Position numbers and translations under genes: made by a program. The notes under the pieces were generated by a model. That model did no database searches and was not told the origin of the DNA. It saw only the letters and a list, made by a program, of their open reading frames with translations. Of a DNA stretch of 64,000 bases, positions 51,688-60,330 are shown piece by piece. Numbering within the stretch: the first letter of the stretch is position 1; each line of letters opens with the position of its first letter. Origin of the DNA: Vicinamibacterales bacterium (lineage in GTDB: Bacteria > Acidobacteriota > Vicinamibacteria > Vicinamibacterales > UBA2999); NCBI GenBank assembly GCA_041659285.1, contig JBAZYO010000019.1, forward strand, positions 12,888 through 76,887, read 5' to 3'.

Positions 51688-52365
51688 ATGGCAAGCCAGA
51701 TTCTTCTCGTGGAATCCGAACCGGACGCTTCAGCCTCAATCGGGCAGCTTCTGGCCAGCGGCGGGCACACCGTCACGGCCGTGAAGTCGTTCGAGGCCGC
51801 GTCACTGCCCGCCTCTCGAAGCCGCCCCGATCTCCTGGTGACGGCGGTCCGCCTGGGCCGCTTCAATGGTCTCCACCTCGCCGTCCGGTTCCGGGCAGAC
51901 TACCCCGGCCTGCCGATCGTGGTGATTGGTGACGAGACGGAAGTCGGACTGCCGGCGGAAGCCAGGCAGCTCCAGGCGCGATTCCTGCCCAGGTCCACGG
52001 CGCCGGAGCGAATGCTCGCGTTCATCGATGACCTGCTCTCGGGGCGAATGCCGAGAGACCTGGTCAGCACCCGCCGATGGCCTCGACGGCCGTCGGCCTT
52101 GCCCGCTCACGTCGCCCAGGCCGAGGCCCGGATCGTGGACGTCGGTTACGGCGGACTGTGCCTGAAATGCGCCACGCCGCCGGCCCCGGCCGACAATCCG
52201 GTTGACGTCAGCCTGCCCACGGTGGGAATGGTCGTGACCGGTGTCTGTCGCTGGTCCAGGCCCGCGGACGACGTCCACTCGTGGCTGTGTGGTCTCGAGC
52301 TCGACACTGCCAACATCGACACCAGGAAGTGGCGCCAGGTCGTCGACTCGACCCGCGAATCGTAA
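51688..52365 (+). CDS. degenerate receiver domain plus PilZ-like domain protein
   Basis: A 225-residue protein. Residues 4-125 follow a response-regulator receiver pattern (I-L-L-V-E-S-E-P ... L-P-I-V-V-I-G-D), but the phospho-acceptor position is Ala53 (L-V-T-A-V-R-L) and the acidic pocket reads V-E-S-E, so phosphorylation is unlikely. Residues about 130-215 look like a PilZ domain (basic R-R-W-P-R-R, V-D-V-G-Y-G-G-L, and W-L-C-G-L-E-L at the end), which in family members binds cyclic di-GMP; the canonical D-x-S is D-V-G here, so binding is uncertain. Confidence 0.7.
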   Translation: MASQILLVESEPDASASIGQLLASGGHTVTAVKSFEAASLPASRSRPDLLVTAVRLGRFNGLHLAVRFRADYPGLPIVVIGDETEVGLPAEARQLQARFLPRSTAPERMLAFIDDLLSGRMPRDLVSTRRWPRRPSALPAHVAQAEARIVDVGYGGLCLKCATPPAPADNPVDVSLPTVGMVVTGVCRWSRPADDVHSWLCGLELDTANIDTRKWRQVVDSTRES

Positions 52366-52389
52366 GAAGGGGGCTCCTGCGCCCCCTTC
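52366..52389. terminator. hairpin between convergent genes, possible bidirectional terminator
   Basis: GAAGGGGGC (52366-52374) and GCCCCCTTC (52381-52389) form a perfect 9-base-pair stem with a 6-base loop between the receiver-PilZ gene stop and the stop of the large minus-strand gene. Flanking sequence is pyrimidine-rich on the plus strand but has no long T run. Confidence 0.55.
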
Positions 52390-52395
52390 CCCCTT

Positions 52396-55300
52396 CTATT
52401 TCTTCTTCTTCTTTTCCTTTTCCTTTTCCTTCTTCTCTTTGACGACCGTGGCCTTCCAATGGAAGGTGAAGGACTCCTGGCTCTTGCCATCGGAGACGGT
52501 CACGGTCGCGTGATATTCGCGTTCGCCGCCACCCACCGTTCCTGAAATCACGCCGGCGGTGCTCATCGACAGCCCCGGCGGCAGCCCGTTCGCCGTGAAG
52601 GTCAGCGGATCTCCATCAGCATCGGTGGCCCGCACGACGATCTCGACCGCCGATCCCACCTTCGATTCCTGATCGTCGAGGTGCTCCAGGCGTGGTGGCC
52701 GGTTCTTGCGGACAATCGTCCAGGTGAACGCCTGCGACACCTCCTGCTGACCAACCCGGAGCGTGACCCTCGCCTGGCGCACGCCCGCGGCGCGATTAGC
52801 CACCCGCCCGCTGATGACGCCGTCCTTGCGGATGTGCAAGCCCGGCGGCAGGTTCGTCGCGCGGAAGTGAACTTGAGGACGCTCGTGGTGGCGAGAACGG
52901 CCCGTTCGGGCATTGAGGTTCGCATCCCACTCGAGCCGCAGGCTGACCCACTCGCCTTCCATGTCCGACTGGGGGCCGGGGTTCTCCAGCGTAATCGGAT
53001 CGGCCGGCGCCGCCACGACAACCCATGTGAATGTGTCGCTGCCCGACAAATAGCCATCGGAGGCGACAACATTCACCGTGTAGGTCCCTGGGCTGGTCGG
53101 CGCGCCGCCGACCGCCCCGTTGGCCGCCAGCGTCACGCCGGGCGGCAGGCTGGACGACGAGAAGGTCAGCGTGTCACCGTCCGGATCGATTCCGTTGATG
53201 GCGAACGACACGACGGTGTCTTCGCGGTCGGATCGATCGTCAACCGGCGTCACTGATGGGGCGCGGTTCGAGACCAGCGGATCCGGATCGCTGGCATCGG
53301 GTATCCCGTCGCCATCGTCATCGGCGTCGGCGTTGTTGCCGACGCCGTCGCCGTCAGTGTCGATGGTCTCGGACGGATCCTCTGGGAACGCGTCGTCGGC
53401 GTCGGGCGTGCCGTCACCATCAGTGTCGGCCGGGGGCGCCGTCACGCCGACATTCCACGTGCTCGCCGCCGATGTGAGAACCGTGAGTTCGATGTCGTCC
53501 ACCGGCACATCGGTGATTCGCCGCCGCAGCGTGATGCAGGGGTCCGGCGTGGCGGTCCCGTCGGTCGCCGCACAGTCTGGCACCGCGGCGCCGTTCCTGA
53601 ACAGTTGCAGCGTGTTCTCATCCTGGCCGGCGGGGATGATGGACCCGTCCAACCTGAACACCATGACCAGCGGTGCATTCGCCGTGGCCGGCGGCGCCGT
53701 GATGTTCACCTGGAAGTCCAGGAACGAGTAGCCAACCGGCGTCGGCAGTGTCACGTCCGTCTCGGTAATCGAGACCGCTCCTGACGAACCCGCCGGCAAC
53801 GTCACGGCGGTTTCGACCGGGTCGGCAGGCGTCGCGCCCGGTGACGAATCGTTGTCGGTGGTCACGGTCCCACCATCACCCGGGTCCGCAACGACGGCAT
53901 CGTCCTGGATGGTCCAGCCAAACGTCACGGACGAGCCGCCCAATCCGTCAGACACCGTGAGCGTCACTTCGTTGGTGTCGGCCGCTTCAGTTGTCGGTGT
54001 CCCGATGATGAAGCCGGCCGGGTCGAGGCTCAGCCCGAGCGGCAGCCCAGTCGCGCCATAGACGAGCGCATCACCGTCGAGGTCCAGCGCTCCAATCGGC
54101 AACGGGACAATCGTCGTGCCTGCCGTGGAGGACTGTGGCCCTGGCGAGGCGATCGTGGGGACCCGGTTCGCGATCAACGGCAGCGGGTCGGTGGCGTCCG
54201 GCCGCCCATCGTTGTCGTCGTCCAGGTCCGCGTTGTTGCCGACGCCGTCGCCATCGGTGTCAACCGATTCGCCCGCATTCAGCGGGAACGCATCCGTCGC
54301 GTCCGGCGTGCCGTCGTTGTCGTCGTCTGGATCGACGCAGTCGCCCTGCGCGTCGCCGTCGTTGTTCGGGAAGCCTTCGTCGAACGATCCATCCAGGTCG
54401 TTGTCGAGACCGTCACAGATCTCCGGCCTCGAGGCGGCGTTGCGAGGGTCCGATCCCCCCGTGATCTCGTCCACATCGGAGACGCCATCGCCATCGTCGT
54501 CGGCGTCTACGCAGTCGGCGTAGGCATCGCCGTCGAGATTCGGAGAGCCCTCGTCGATCAGGCCGTCCCGATCGTTGTCGGCGCCGTCACACACTTCGGG
54601 CGTGGACGCGGCGTTGAGCGGATCCGAGCCCGCGGCGATCTCGTCGCTGTCAGAGACACCATCGCCGTCGTCATCGGTATCGCACGCGTCTCCAATGGAG
54701 TCCATGTCACGATCGAGTTGATCGGGGTTGGCCACCGCCGGGCAATTGTCGGCGGCGTCGTTGATGCCGTCGCCATCGCCGTCTCCGCCACCGATGACGG
54801 GCGGCGCGTATGGCGCGTAGAAGTCAAGGGCCCAACCGGCCCGGCATGCCAGGTCCGGGCGATTTTCGCCGGTGGCAATGTTGCCGCAGGCCGCCAGGTT
54901 GGTCCCGATGAACGGGAACAGGTAGTCATAGGCACCTTGGGCGCCGGCCCAGCCGGCCTCGACGCCGATCATGAGGTTGAGACGAGCTTCCGGGCCGTAG
55001 TACCCCGGATAGGGACGCCAGCGATCAAACCTCGTCGGGCCCTCCGTCGTGCCGGCCGCGATCTGCGCCATCGTGGTGAAGTAGGTGGGGTTCTCCCACG
55101 ACCGTTCAGGGTCTGGCACAGTCGCGACGTTCACAAGATACGGTGCACCCCAATCGAGCTGCGTGCCCGCCGCTACAAAGGTCCCGTCACTAAACGTCGT
55201 ATCGGCGGCCAGCATGGTGGAACGCGGATAGTCCGGGTCACTCGAAAACAGGGAAAGCTGCAGTCGGGCGATGGTGTCGCGGTGGACGAGTCCGCCGGTG

Positions 55301-56925
55301 AATCCCTGCTTGTTCGCACGGTCGATGGCATAGGCCAGATAGTTCTGTTCCCAGAGGGCAATGAACCCCGCATCTTGTGACCCTCGATAGCCAAGCCACA
55401 AAATCTTGAGTGGGTTGCTCGGGTCCTGGGCCACGGCCGTGGCGTAGGCATCGAGCCAGGCGAGGTTGGCGTTGACCTTTGCCGACAAATAGCTTTTAAC
55501 CGGTGAGGAGTCCGGGTAGTAAGCGGCGGCGTCTACCAGGTTGCGCATCGCCCATGCGTACCCGCGCGTCTCCTGGTTCTCGAGAATGCCATCGCTGCCG
55601 CGAGTGCCCCCCTGTCCAGGGTCTCCCGGATCGATCCGCAACATGCCGTAGTTCGCCCAGAACGCCATTTCCTCGGCGTAATACCGATCACCGGTCATCA
55701 GGTAAGGCACGTACGCAATCGACGGTTGATGCGCGTTGTCCGGGATGAGCCTCGACTGGCCCGAACCGGCCGAGGGTTCCGTCGCGCCGCCGTATTCCCG
55801 AATCGGCAGCGGGGCTCCCTGGACGTGTTCCAGCCCTCGTCCGGCCGCGCGATCGTCATACCAAAAGCCCGGCTTCTGGTCGAGCGACACCAGCCGTTCC
55901 TGGCCCAGGCCAGGCTGATCACCGCCAGGGCCATCGGTTTCGCGCAGGTGGACCGGCCAGCCGCCCGATAGGTCACCGTTGATCAGCACGAACTCGCGCT
56001 GCGCCGGGCTCTTGTGAACCAGGTACCGCGCGGTCCAGTCCGGGTAAGGCGCGAGCTCCTGACGGCCGCTATGCGCCGGCATGTTGTGATCGAGCGCACC
56101 AGACCCCAAGATGTCGTAGTCGGGGCTCGCGTGGCTGCTGATGGCATCGGCGACGATCGAGAGGTACGGCGGGAGTGCCCGAGACAGATTGAAGGGCGTG
56201 AGGTCCGGCGTGATGGTGGAGAACACCGCGCTCGAGAACACCTTGCGCCAGCGCGTGAGGTAATGGTGCTCGACATTGCTCTTGGCGAAGGGTGCGGTAC
56301 CTGGGACCGTTACGACCACGTCGTACCCGACCGTCCGAGCGGACGCGGTATTCAGCATGTTCTCGACCGAGATATCAACTCGTGAGGTGCCGTCGTGGTA
56401 GACGCGCGTATCAAAGTTGACCCGAAGGTACGGGTGAAGCGCGCCCGTTTCCGACGCTGGGCTGACAACTGATCGGCCTTCGTGGACCAACGGTCCCGAG
56501 AGCCAGGTATCGGCCGGCGCCGGCAGGGACGCGACATATAGTCCGGTGGGACACTGGCCAGGCGCCGGTGCCGGCGTGCAGCTGTTGATCGTCAGAGCCA
56601 CCGACGCCGCCTGCGGGGCGGGACTGAACCCGGCCCCGCCGGCAGATGCGGACATGATCTCGTAGTCCCCCCCTGCCAACGCCTTGGCTGTCACGATCGC
56701 AAAGCGGATCGACCCATCAGGCCAGCGGTTCTTGACATCGGTCTGCGTCGCGAAGGTCCCGACCTGCAGCCCATCGAACGCGAGGCCTTGCGGGACGGCC
56801 TGACCGAACGTCGCCCATCCCGCGGTCAGGTGCACCGTGGCAATGGGGTTCAACGTGGCCAGAAGACCGCGGCCGAGAAGAATGAACGCCAGTACAAAAA
56901 CGCCAAATTGAGCGCGACGATGCAT
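52396..56925 (-). CDS. large secreted multidomain protein: glycan-active-like N-terminus, calcium-binding type 3 repeats, Ig-like domains
   Basis: ATG 56925 has GGAGG about 7 bases upstream and a signal peptide (residues 1-24), giving 1509 residues; an in-frame upstream start is unlikely. Residues about 25-265 resemble the beta domain of exo-rhamnogalacturonan lyase (PcRGLX/YetA-like; R-W-P-D-G-S-I-R-F-A). Residues 265-710 are a large alpha/beta region with aromatic and Gly-rich motifs (H-Q-P-S-I-A-Y-V-P-Y). Thrombospondin type 3 repeats rich in D-x-D-x-D-G run at about 711-910 and 1165-1218. Putative Ig-like (He_PIG) domains lie at about 915-990 and 1220-1490, with a beta domain of the choice-of-anchor kind between. 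The C-terminus is a 15-residue Lys/Glu tail. It is likely an extracellular carbohydrate-binding or -degrading protein; the catalytic residues are not identified. Confidence 0.75.
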   Translation of the reverse strand: MHRRAQFGVFVLAFILLGRGLLATLNPIATVHLTAGWATFGQAVPQGLAFDGLQVGTFATQTDVKNRWPDGSIRFAIVTAKALAGGDYEIMSASAGGAGFSPAPQAASVALTINSCTPAPAPGQCPTGLYVASLPAPADTWLSGPLVHEGRSVVSPASETGALHPYLRVNFDTRVYHDGTSRVDISVENMLNTASARTVGYDVVVTVPGTAPFAKSNVEHHYLTRWRKVFSSAVFSTITPDLTPFNLSRALPPYLSIVADAISSHASPDYDILGSGALDHNMPAHSGRQELAPYPDWTARYLVHKSPAQREFVLINGDLSGGWPVHLRETDGPGGDQPGLGQERLVSLDQKPGFWYDDRAAGRGLEHVQGAPLPIREYGGATEPSAGSGQSRLIPDNAHQPSIAYVPYLMTGDRYYAEEMAFWANYGMLRIDPGDPGQGGTRGSDGILENQETRGYAWAMRNLVDAAAYYPDSSPVKSYLSAKVNANLAWLDAYATAVAQDPSNPLKILWLGYRGSQDAGFIALWEQNYLAYAIDRANKQGFTGGLVHRDTIARLQLSLFSSDPDYPRSTMLAADTTFSDGTFVAAGTQLDWGAPYLVNVATVPDPERSWENPTYFTTMAQIAAGTTEGPTRFDRWRPYPGYYGPEARLNLMIGVEAGWAGAQGAYDYLFPFIGTNLAACGNIATGENRPDLACRAGWALDFYAPYAPPVIGGGDGDGDGINDAADNCPAVANPDQLDRDMDSIGDACDTDDDGDGVSDSDEIAAGSDPLNAASTPEVCDGADNDRDGLIDEGSPNLDGDAYADCVDADDDGDGVSDVDEITGGSDPRNAASRPEICDGLDNDLDGSFDEGFPNNDGDAQGDCVDPDDDNDGTPDATDAFPLNAGESVDTDGDGVGNNADLDDDNDGRPDATDPLPLIANRVPTIASPGPQSSTAGTTIVPLPIGALDLDGDALVYGATGLPLGLSLDPAGFIIGTPTTEAADTNEVTLTVSDGLGGSSVTFGWTIQDDAVVADPGDGGTVTTDNDSSPGATPADPVETAVTLPAGSSGAVSITETDVTLPTPVGYSFLDFQVNITAPPATANAPLVMVFRLDGSIIPAGQDENTLQLFRNGAAVPDCAATDGTATPDPCITLRRRITDVPVDDIELTVLTSAASTWNVGVTAPPADTDGDGTPDADDAFPEDPSETIDTDGDGVGNNADADDDGDGIPDASDPDPLVSNRAPSVTPVDDRSDREDTVVSFAINGIDPDGDTLTFSSSSLPPGVTLAANGAVGGAPTSPGTYTVNVVASDGYLSGSDTFTWVVVAAPADPITLENPGPQSDMEGEWVSLRLEWDANLNARTGRSRHHERPQVHFRATNLPPGLHIRKDGVISGRVANRAAGVRQARVTLRVGQQEVSQAFTWTIVRKNRPPRLEHLDDQESKVGSAVEIVVRATDADGDPLTFTANGLPPGLSMSTAGVISGTVGGGEREYHATVTVSDGKSQESFTFHWKATVVKEKKEKEKEKKKKK

Positions 56926-57336
56926 CGCAGTGCCTCCAGGGGGTTCGAATTGCCGGAGCCGCGACTTGCAAAAGACACTCCGTGAACGGTTGAGCCTGCA
57001 AATGCGATGTGATTCGCGACATCTCAATCGCACGGCCAATGGCGGAGTCTCGATTCGGCAGACTTTTGTCTGCCTCTCCGCCCTAACTCGACTGGAAGCG
57101 ACAGCACGACCGGTGCGACATCGTCGGACATCACTCGGATCGTTAAGTGTCGCGTCCGATCACTCTGTGCAAGAACCCCAAGCAATCCTACAGATGCGAG
57201 CGTCACGTCGCCACAGAGCGAGAAAGTCGTCGATCTTGGCGACGAGTTTGCTGATGGGCTGGGGAAATCGTACGCAACGCGACCCGAGTAACCCCCTTAC
57301 CTGTGACTTAGACAGGCTTCTCGACGAGGCGGCGGA
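56926..57336. other. 411-base divergent intergenic region beside the exopolysaccharide locus
   Basis: No gene is supported. It separates the large secreted-protein gene (minus) from the sigma-54 activator (plus). A perfect stem-loop, GGCAGAC (57057-57063) with GTCTGCC (57068-57074) around TTTT, is extended by GGCGGAG (57041-57047) and CTCCGCC (57076-57082). It could be an operator or an RNA structure. I looked for a GG-N10-GC sigma-54 promoter and did not find a convincing one on either strand. Confidence 0.5.
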
Positions 57337-58404
57337 ATGCGATTCGACGGCACGGCACAACTCATTGGTGAGAGCCACGCGATCAGAGAACTGCGCGATG
57401 AGATTCAGCGCGTGGGCGGGACTGACGCCAAGGTTCTGATCACGGGCGAAAGCGGCGCCGGCAAGGAGGTCGTGGCTCGCCAGCTGTGGGCACAGGGCCG
57501 GCGGGCCAACCGCTCGTTTGTTGCCGTGAATTGCGCGGGGCTTCCCGAGGGTCTGCTGGAATCGGAACTGTTCGGTCATGTTCGGGGCAGCTTCACCGGC
57601 GCCTTCCGCGACAAGCCCGGCAAGCTCGAAATCGCCGATGACGGCACCGTCTTCATGGACGAAATCGGCGAGATGACCTTGCGGATGCAGGGGCTGCTCC
57701 TCCGGTTCCTCGAAACCGGCGAGATCCAGAAGGTCGGCGCCCACCGGTCCGGCTCGCGGGTTGATGTCCGCACCATCGCCGCGACCAATGCCAACCTGCC
57801 GGACATGATCGCCAAGGGGCAGTTTCGCGAAGACCTGTTCTACCGCCTCAATGTGATTCACCTGGTCGTGCCCGCGCTGCGCGAGCGGAAAGACGACCTG
57901 CCGGCCCTGGTCGAGCATTTCCTGGCGCGGCTGTCTCAGCCTGGCGTCCACGTCGCGACCGCGATTTCCCAAGCCGCGATGGCCATGCTCATGGAGTACC
58001 AGTGGCCGGGCAACGTGCGCGAACTGCAGAACGTCATTGAGCGCATGTTGATCCGGTGCCGCACCGAAGTCATCGACGTCGAGCACGTGCCGCTCAAGCT
58101 CCGCTCCAACCGGCCGTCGGAGGCGACGCCTTTCCGCGAGCGCCGGCGGACGGTCGCCGACGATCTCTACCAGCGGATGACGGCCGAGCAGCACTCGTTC
58201 TGGACCACCGTATACCCCTTGTACATGCAGCGTGAAATCACGCGCACGAGCGTGCGCGACGTGGTCCGCCGCGGGCTGCAGGACGCCAATGGCAGCTACA
58301 AGATCGTGGCGCGCATGTTCAACATGGAGCAGGGCGACTACAAGAAGTTCCTGAACTTCCTGCGGAAGCACCACTGCCAGCCCTCATACAAGGAATTCCG
58401 ATGA
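57337..58404 (+). CDS. sigma-54 enhancer-binding protein without receiver domain
   Basis: A 355-residue AAA+ activator: Walker A G-E-S-G-A-G-K-E (about 36-43), G-S-F-T-G-A (sigma-54 loop, usually G-A-F-T-G-A), Walker B V-F-M-D-E-I, and W-P-G-N-V-R-E-L near 228. It starts almost directly with the AAA+ domain. The C-terminal 90 residues are not a standard Fis motif but end in a helical segment (S-Y-K-I-V-A-R-M-F-N-M-E ... F-L-N-F-L-R) of the sort seen in PrsR-like regulators of exosortase loci. It overlaps the export gene (ATGA), so it is co-expressed with the locus it may regulate. Confidence 0.88.
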   Translation: MRFDGTAQLIGESHAIRELRDEIQRVGGTDAKVLITGESGAGKEVVARQLWAQGRRANRSFVAVNCAGLPEGLLESELFGHVRGSFTGAFRDKPGKLEIADDGTVFMDEIGEMTLRMQGLLLRFLETGEIQKVGAHRSGSRVDVRTIAATNANLPDMIAKGQFREDLFYRLNVIHLVVPALRERKDDLPALVEHFLARLSQPGVHVATAISQAAMAMLMEYQWPGNVRELQNVIERMLIRCRTEVIDVEHVPLKLRSNRPSEATPFRERRRTVADDLYQRMTAEQHSFWTTVYPLYMQREITRTSVRDVVRRGLQDANGSYKIVARMFNMEQGDYKKFLNFLRKHHCQPSYKEFR

Positions 58405-59018
58405 GGCGCGCCTTCACCGCCGTGCTGCTCGCCGGCCTCGTGCTCGCGGCCACGGATCGCGCCGGGGCCGGACCGCAGGCCAGGCAGTCGGACCACGAAT
58501 CGGTCGCCGCCGCACCAGCGGCGCCGGCGCTGCCGCCCGGCTACCTGATCGGCGCCGACGACGTGCTCGCGATCGTCTACTGGCGGGAGAAAGACATGTC
58601 GGCCGAGGTCACCGTGCGTCCCGATGGAAAGGTGGCGCTCCCCTTGCTGAACGAACTCCAGGCCGCCGGCCTCACCCCTGACGACTTCCGTGATCGCGTC
58701 GTCGCCGCGGCCCGTCAGTTCATCGAGGAGCCGAACCCGACGGTGATGGTCAAGACGATCAACAGCCGGCGGGTCTTCATCACCGGACAGGTCGAGAAAC
58801 CCGGGCCCTATCCCCTGAACAACTCGGCCACTGTTCTGCAGCTCATTGCCATGGCGGGCGGGCTCAAGGAATTTGCCAAGGGCAAGAACATCTCGGTGCT
58901 GCGCTTCGTGGACGGTGCACAGGTGGTCCACCGCTTCAACTACCAGGATGCGCTGAACCGCAGGAACCTCGAGCAGAACATCGCCCTGCAGCCGGGCGAC
59001 ACCGTCCTGGTTCCCTGA
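58401..59018 (+). CDS. polysaccharide biosynthesis/export protein (Wza-like, XrtA-locus type)
   Basis: A 205-residue exported protein with signal peptide (about 1-23). It has the Poly_export domain (Y-L-I-G-A-D-D-V-L-A-I-V-Y-W, about 48-61; V-R-P-D-G-K-V-A-L-P-L-L) and one SLBB-like domain (R-R-V-F-I-T-G-Q-V-E-K-P-G-P-Y, about 122-136), ending L-Q-P-G-D-T-V-L-V-P. No lipobox Cys is seen. It forms the periplasmic part of an outer-membrane polysaccharide exporter. It is coupled to the sigma-54 activator upstream. Confidence 0.9.
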   Translation: MRRAFTAVLLAGLVLAATDRAGAGPQARQSDHESVAAAPAAPALPPGYLIGADDVLAIVYWREKDMSAEVTVRPDGKVALPLLNELQAAGLTPDDFRDRVVAAARQFIEEPNPTVMVKTINSRRVFITGQVEKPGPYPLNNSATVLQLIAMAGGLKEFAKGKNISVLRFVDGAQVVHRFNYQDALNRRNLEQNIALQPGDTVLVP

Positions 59019-59037
59019 ACCGAGTTGACTGGTCCGC

Positions 59038-60318
59038 ATGGCCTCCCGCTCCTCTGCCCTGGTGATTGCGGTGACGGTCTTCGTGTGTGCGGCCGCCCCG
59101 GCCGGCGCGCAGGCGACCGCGCGGTCGTACCGGTCGCTGTTCGGGCCGGCCGAGCGCGATGACACGCGCGCGGACCAGTTCACGCTGACCGGATCGCTGT
59201 ACGCGGGCCTCGACGACACGTCACGGCTCGCGACCGGATCCGTGCTCGACGACTCCCTCCAGACCGGCCGCGCGCACCAGGGCGTGACCCTGGCGCTGGC
59301 GGCACGCCGCCGCCGGCCGCGGACGACGTGGACCATCGCAGCCTCCTCCGCGGTGCGCTACTACTCCTCGTTGAACCAGATCGGCACGCAGAAGCACGGT
59401 GGCGGCGTCGGCTTCCAGGTGCTCGCGTCCAGGCGCCTGACCTTCCGGATCGCCCAGGACGTCAACTACTCGCCGTCGTACCAGCTGGCGCTCGGCCAGG
59501 CGCCGGCGCCGGACGGCTCGGAGCTGACCTTTGATCCGGCGGGCGTCGATTACTCGGTGTCCCGGGACAAGCAGATTACCTACGGGACCTACGCGGGGGG
59601 CACCTATGCGTGGAACTCGAGCCGGGACCTGACCTTCGGTTACGGCTTGAACTACGCGAACTACTTCACCCGGTCCGACTTCGGCGTCCAGTTGGCGTCG
59701 GTGCGCTACACCCAGCGACTGACACCCGGCGTTTCCCTCCGCCTGGGCTACGGGCTGGGCTCCGGGAGCATGGCGAGCCTCCGGTCGGCGGCGCATCACG
59801 ATCTCGACGTCGGCCTCGTCATCAATCGCTCATTTGCCTTCTCGCCGCGGACCGCGGTGGGATTCACGTCTGGATCCACCGTGGTCGCGGTTGAAGACCA
59901 GCGGCAGTTCGAACTCATCGGCAGCGTGACCCTGCGTCATCAGCTCTCGCCGCGCTGGACGTCGTCGATCGGCTACCAGCGCGGCCTGACGGCGATCGAC
60001 GGCACGCCGCGGCCCTTCGTGGCGGCAACGGTGAACGCCGAGGTCAACGGGTTCGTGGGGCCGCGCACCAAGGTGACCATCCAGCCCGGTTATGCACGGG
60101 GCGCCGATGTCGCGGATGCCAAGCGGACCTTCCAGAGCGGCGTCAGCCTGACGCGCGTGGAAGCGGCGGTGACCCGCCACTGGGCGATCTTCGCCGAGCA
60201 TTTCTATTATCGCTATCGCTTCGCCGGCGCGCCCGATCTGCCGCCGGCGCTGGCGGCGGGACTCACCCGGCACGGCATGCGGTGGGGCCTCTCTCTCTGG
60301 ACGCCGGTCATTCGCTAG
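59038..60318 (+). CDS. outer-membrane beta-barrel protein of the exopolysaccharide locus
   Basis: A 426-residue protein with a signal peptide (residues 1-24). Beyond it, amphipathic strands of 8-12 residues alternate with polar turns (for example F-T-L-T-G-S-L-Y-A-G-L, T-Y-A-G-G-T-Y-A-W-N, V-S-L-R-L-G-Y-G-L-G-S-G), the look of a beta-barrel of about 18 strands. The terminal residue is Arg rather than Phe. Similar barrels (TIGR03016-like) accompany export and chain-length genes in exosortase-type loci; the name is by context. Confidence 0.75.
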   Translation: MASRSSALVIAVTVFVCAAAPAGAQATARSYRSLFGPAERDDTRADQFTLTGSLYAGLDDTSRLATGSVLDDSLQTGRAHQGVTLALAARRRRPRTTWTIAASSAVRYYSSLNQIGTQKHGGGVGFQVLASRRLTFRIAQDVNYSPSYQLALGQAPAPDGSELTFDPAGVDYSVSRDKQITYGTYAGGTYAWNSSRDLTFGYGLNYANYFTRSDFGVQLASVRYTQRLTPGVSLRLGYGLGSGSMASLRSAAHHDLDVGLVINRSFAFSPRTAVGFTSGSTVVAVEDQRQFELIGSVTLRHQLSPRWTSSIGYQRGLTAIDGTPRPFVAATVNAEVNGFVGPRTKVTIQPGYARGADVADAKRTFQSGVSLTRVEAAVTRHWAIFAEHFYYRYRFAGAPDLPPALAAGLTRHGMRWGLSLWTPVIR

Positions 60319-60330
60319 CGGAGGACATTG

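Noticed and set aside
56926..57336. A sigma-54 promoter for the activator or the secreted protein
   Set aside because: No TGGCAC-N5-TTGC-like match was found on either strand by eye; a search with a position matrix would decide.
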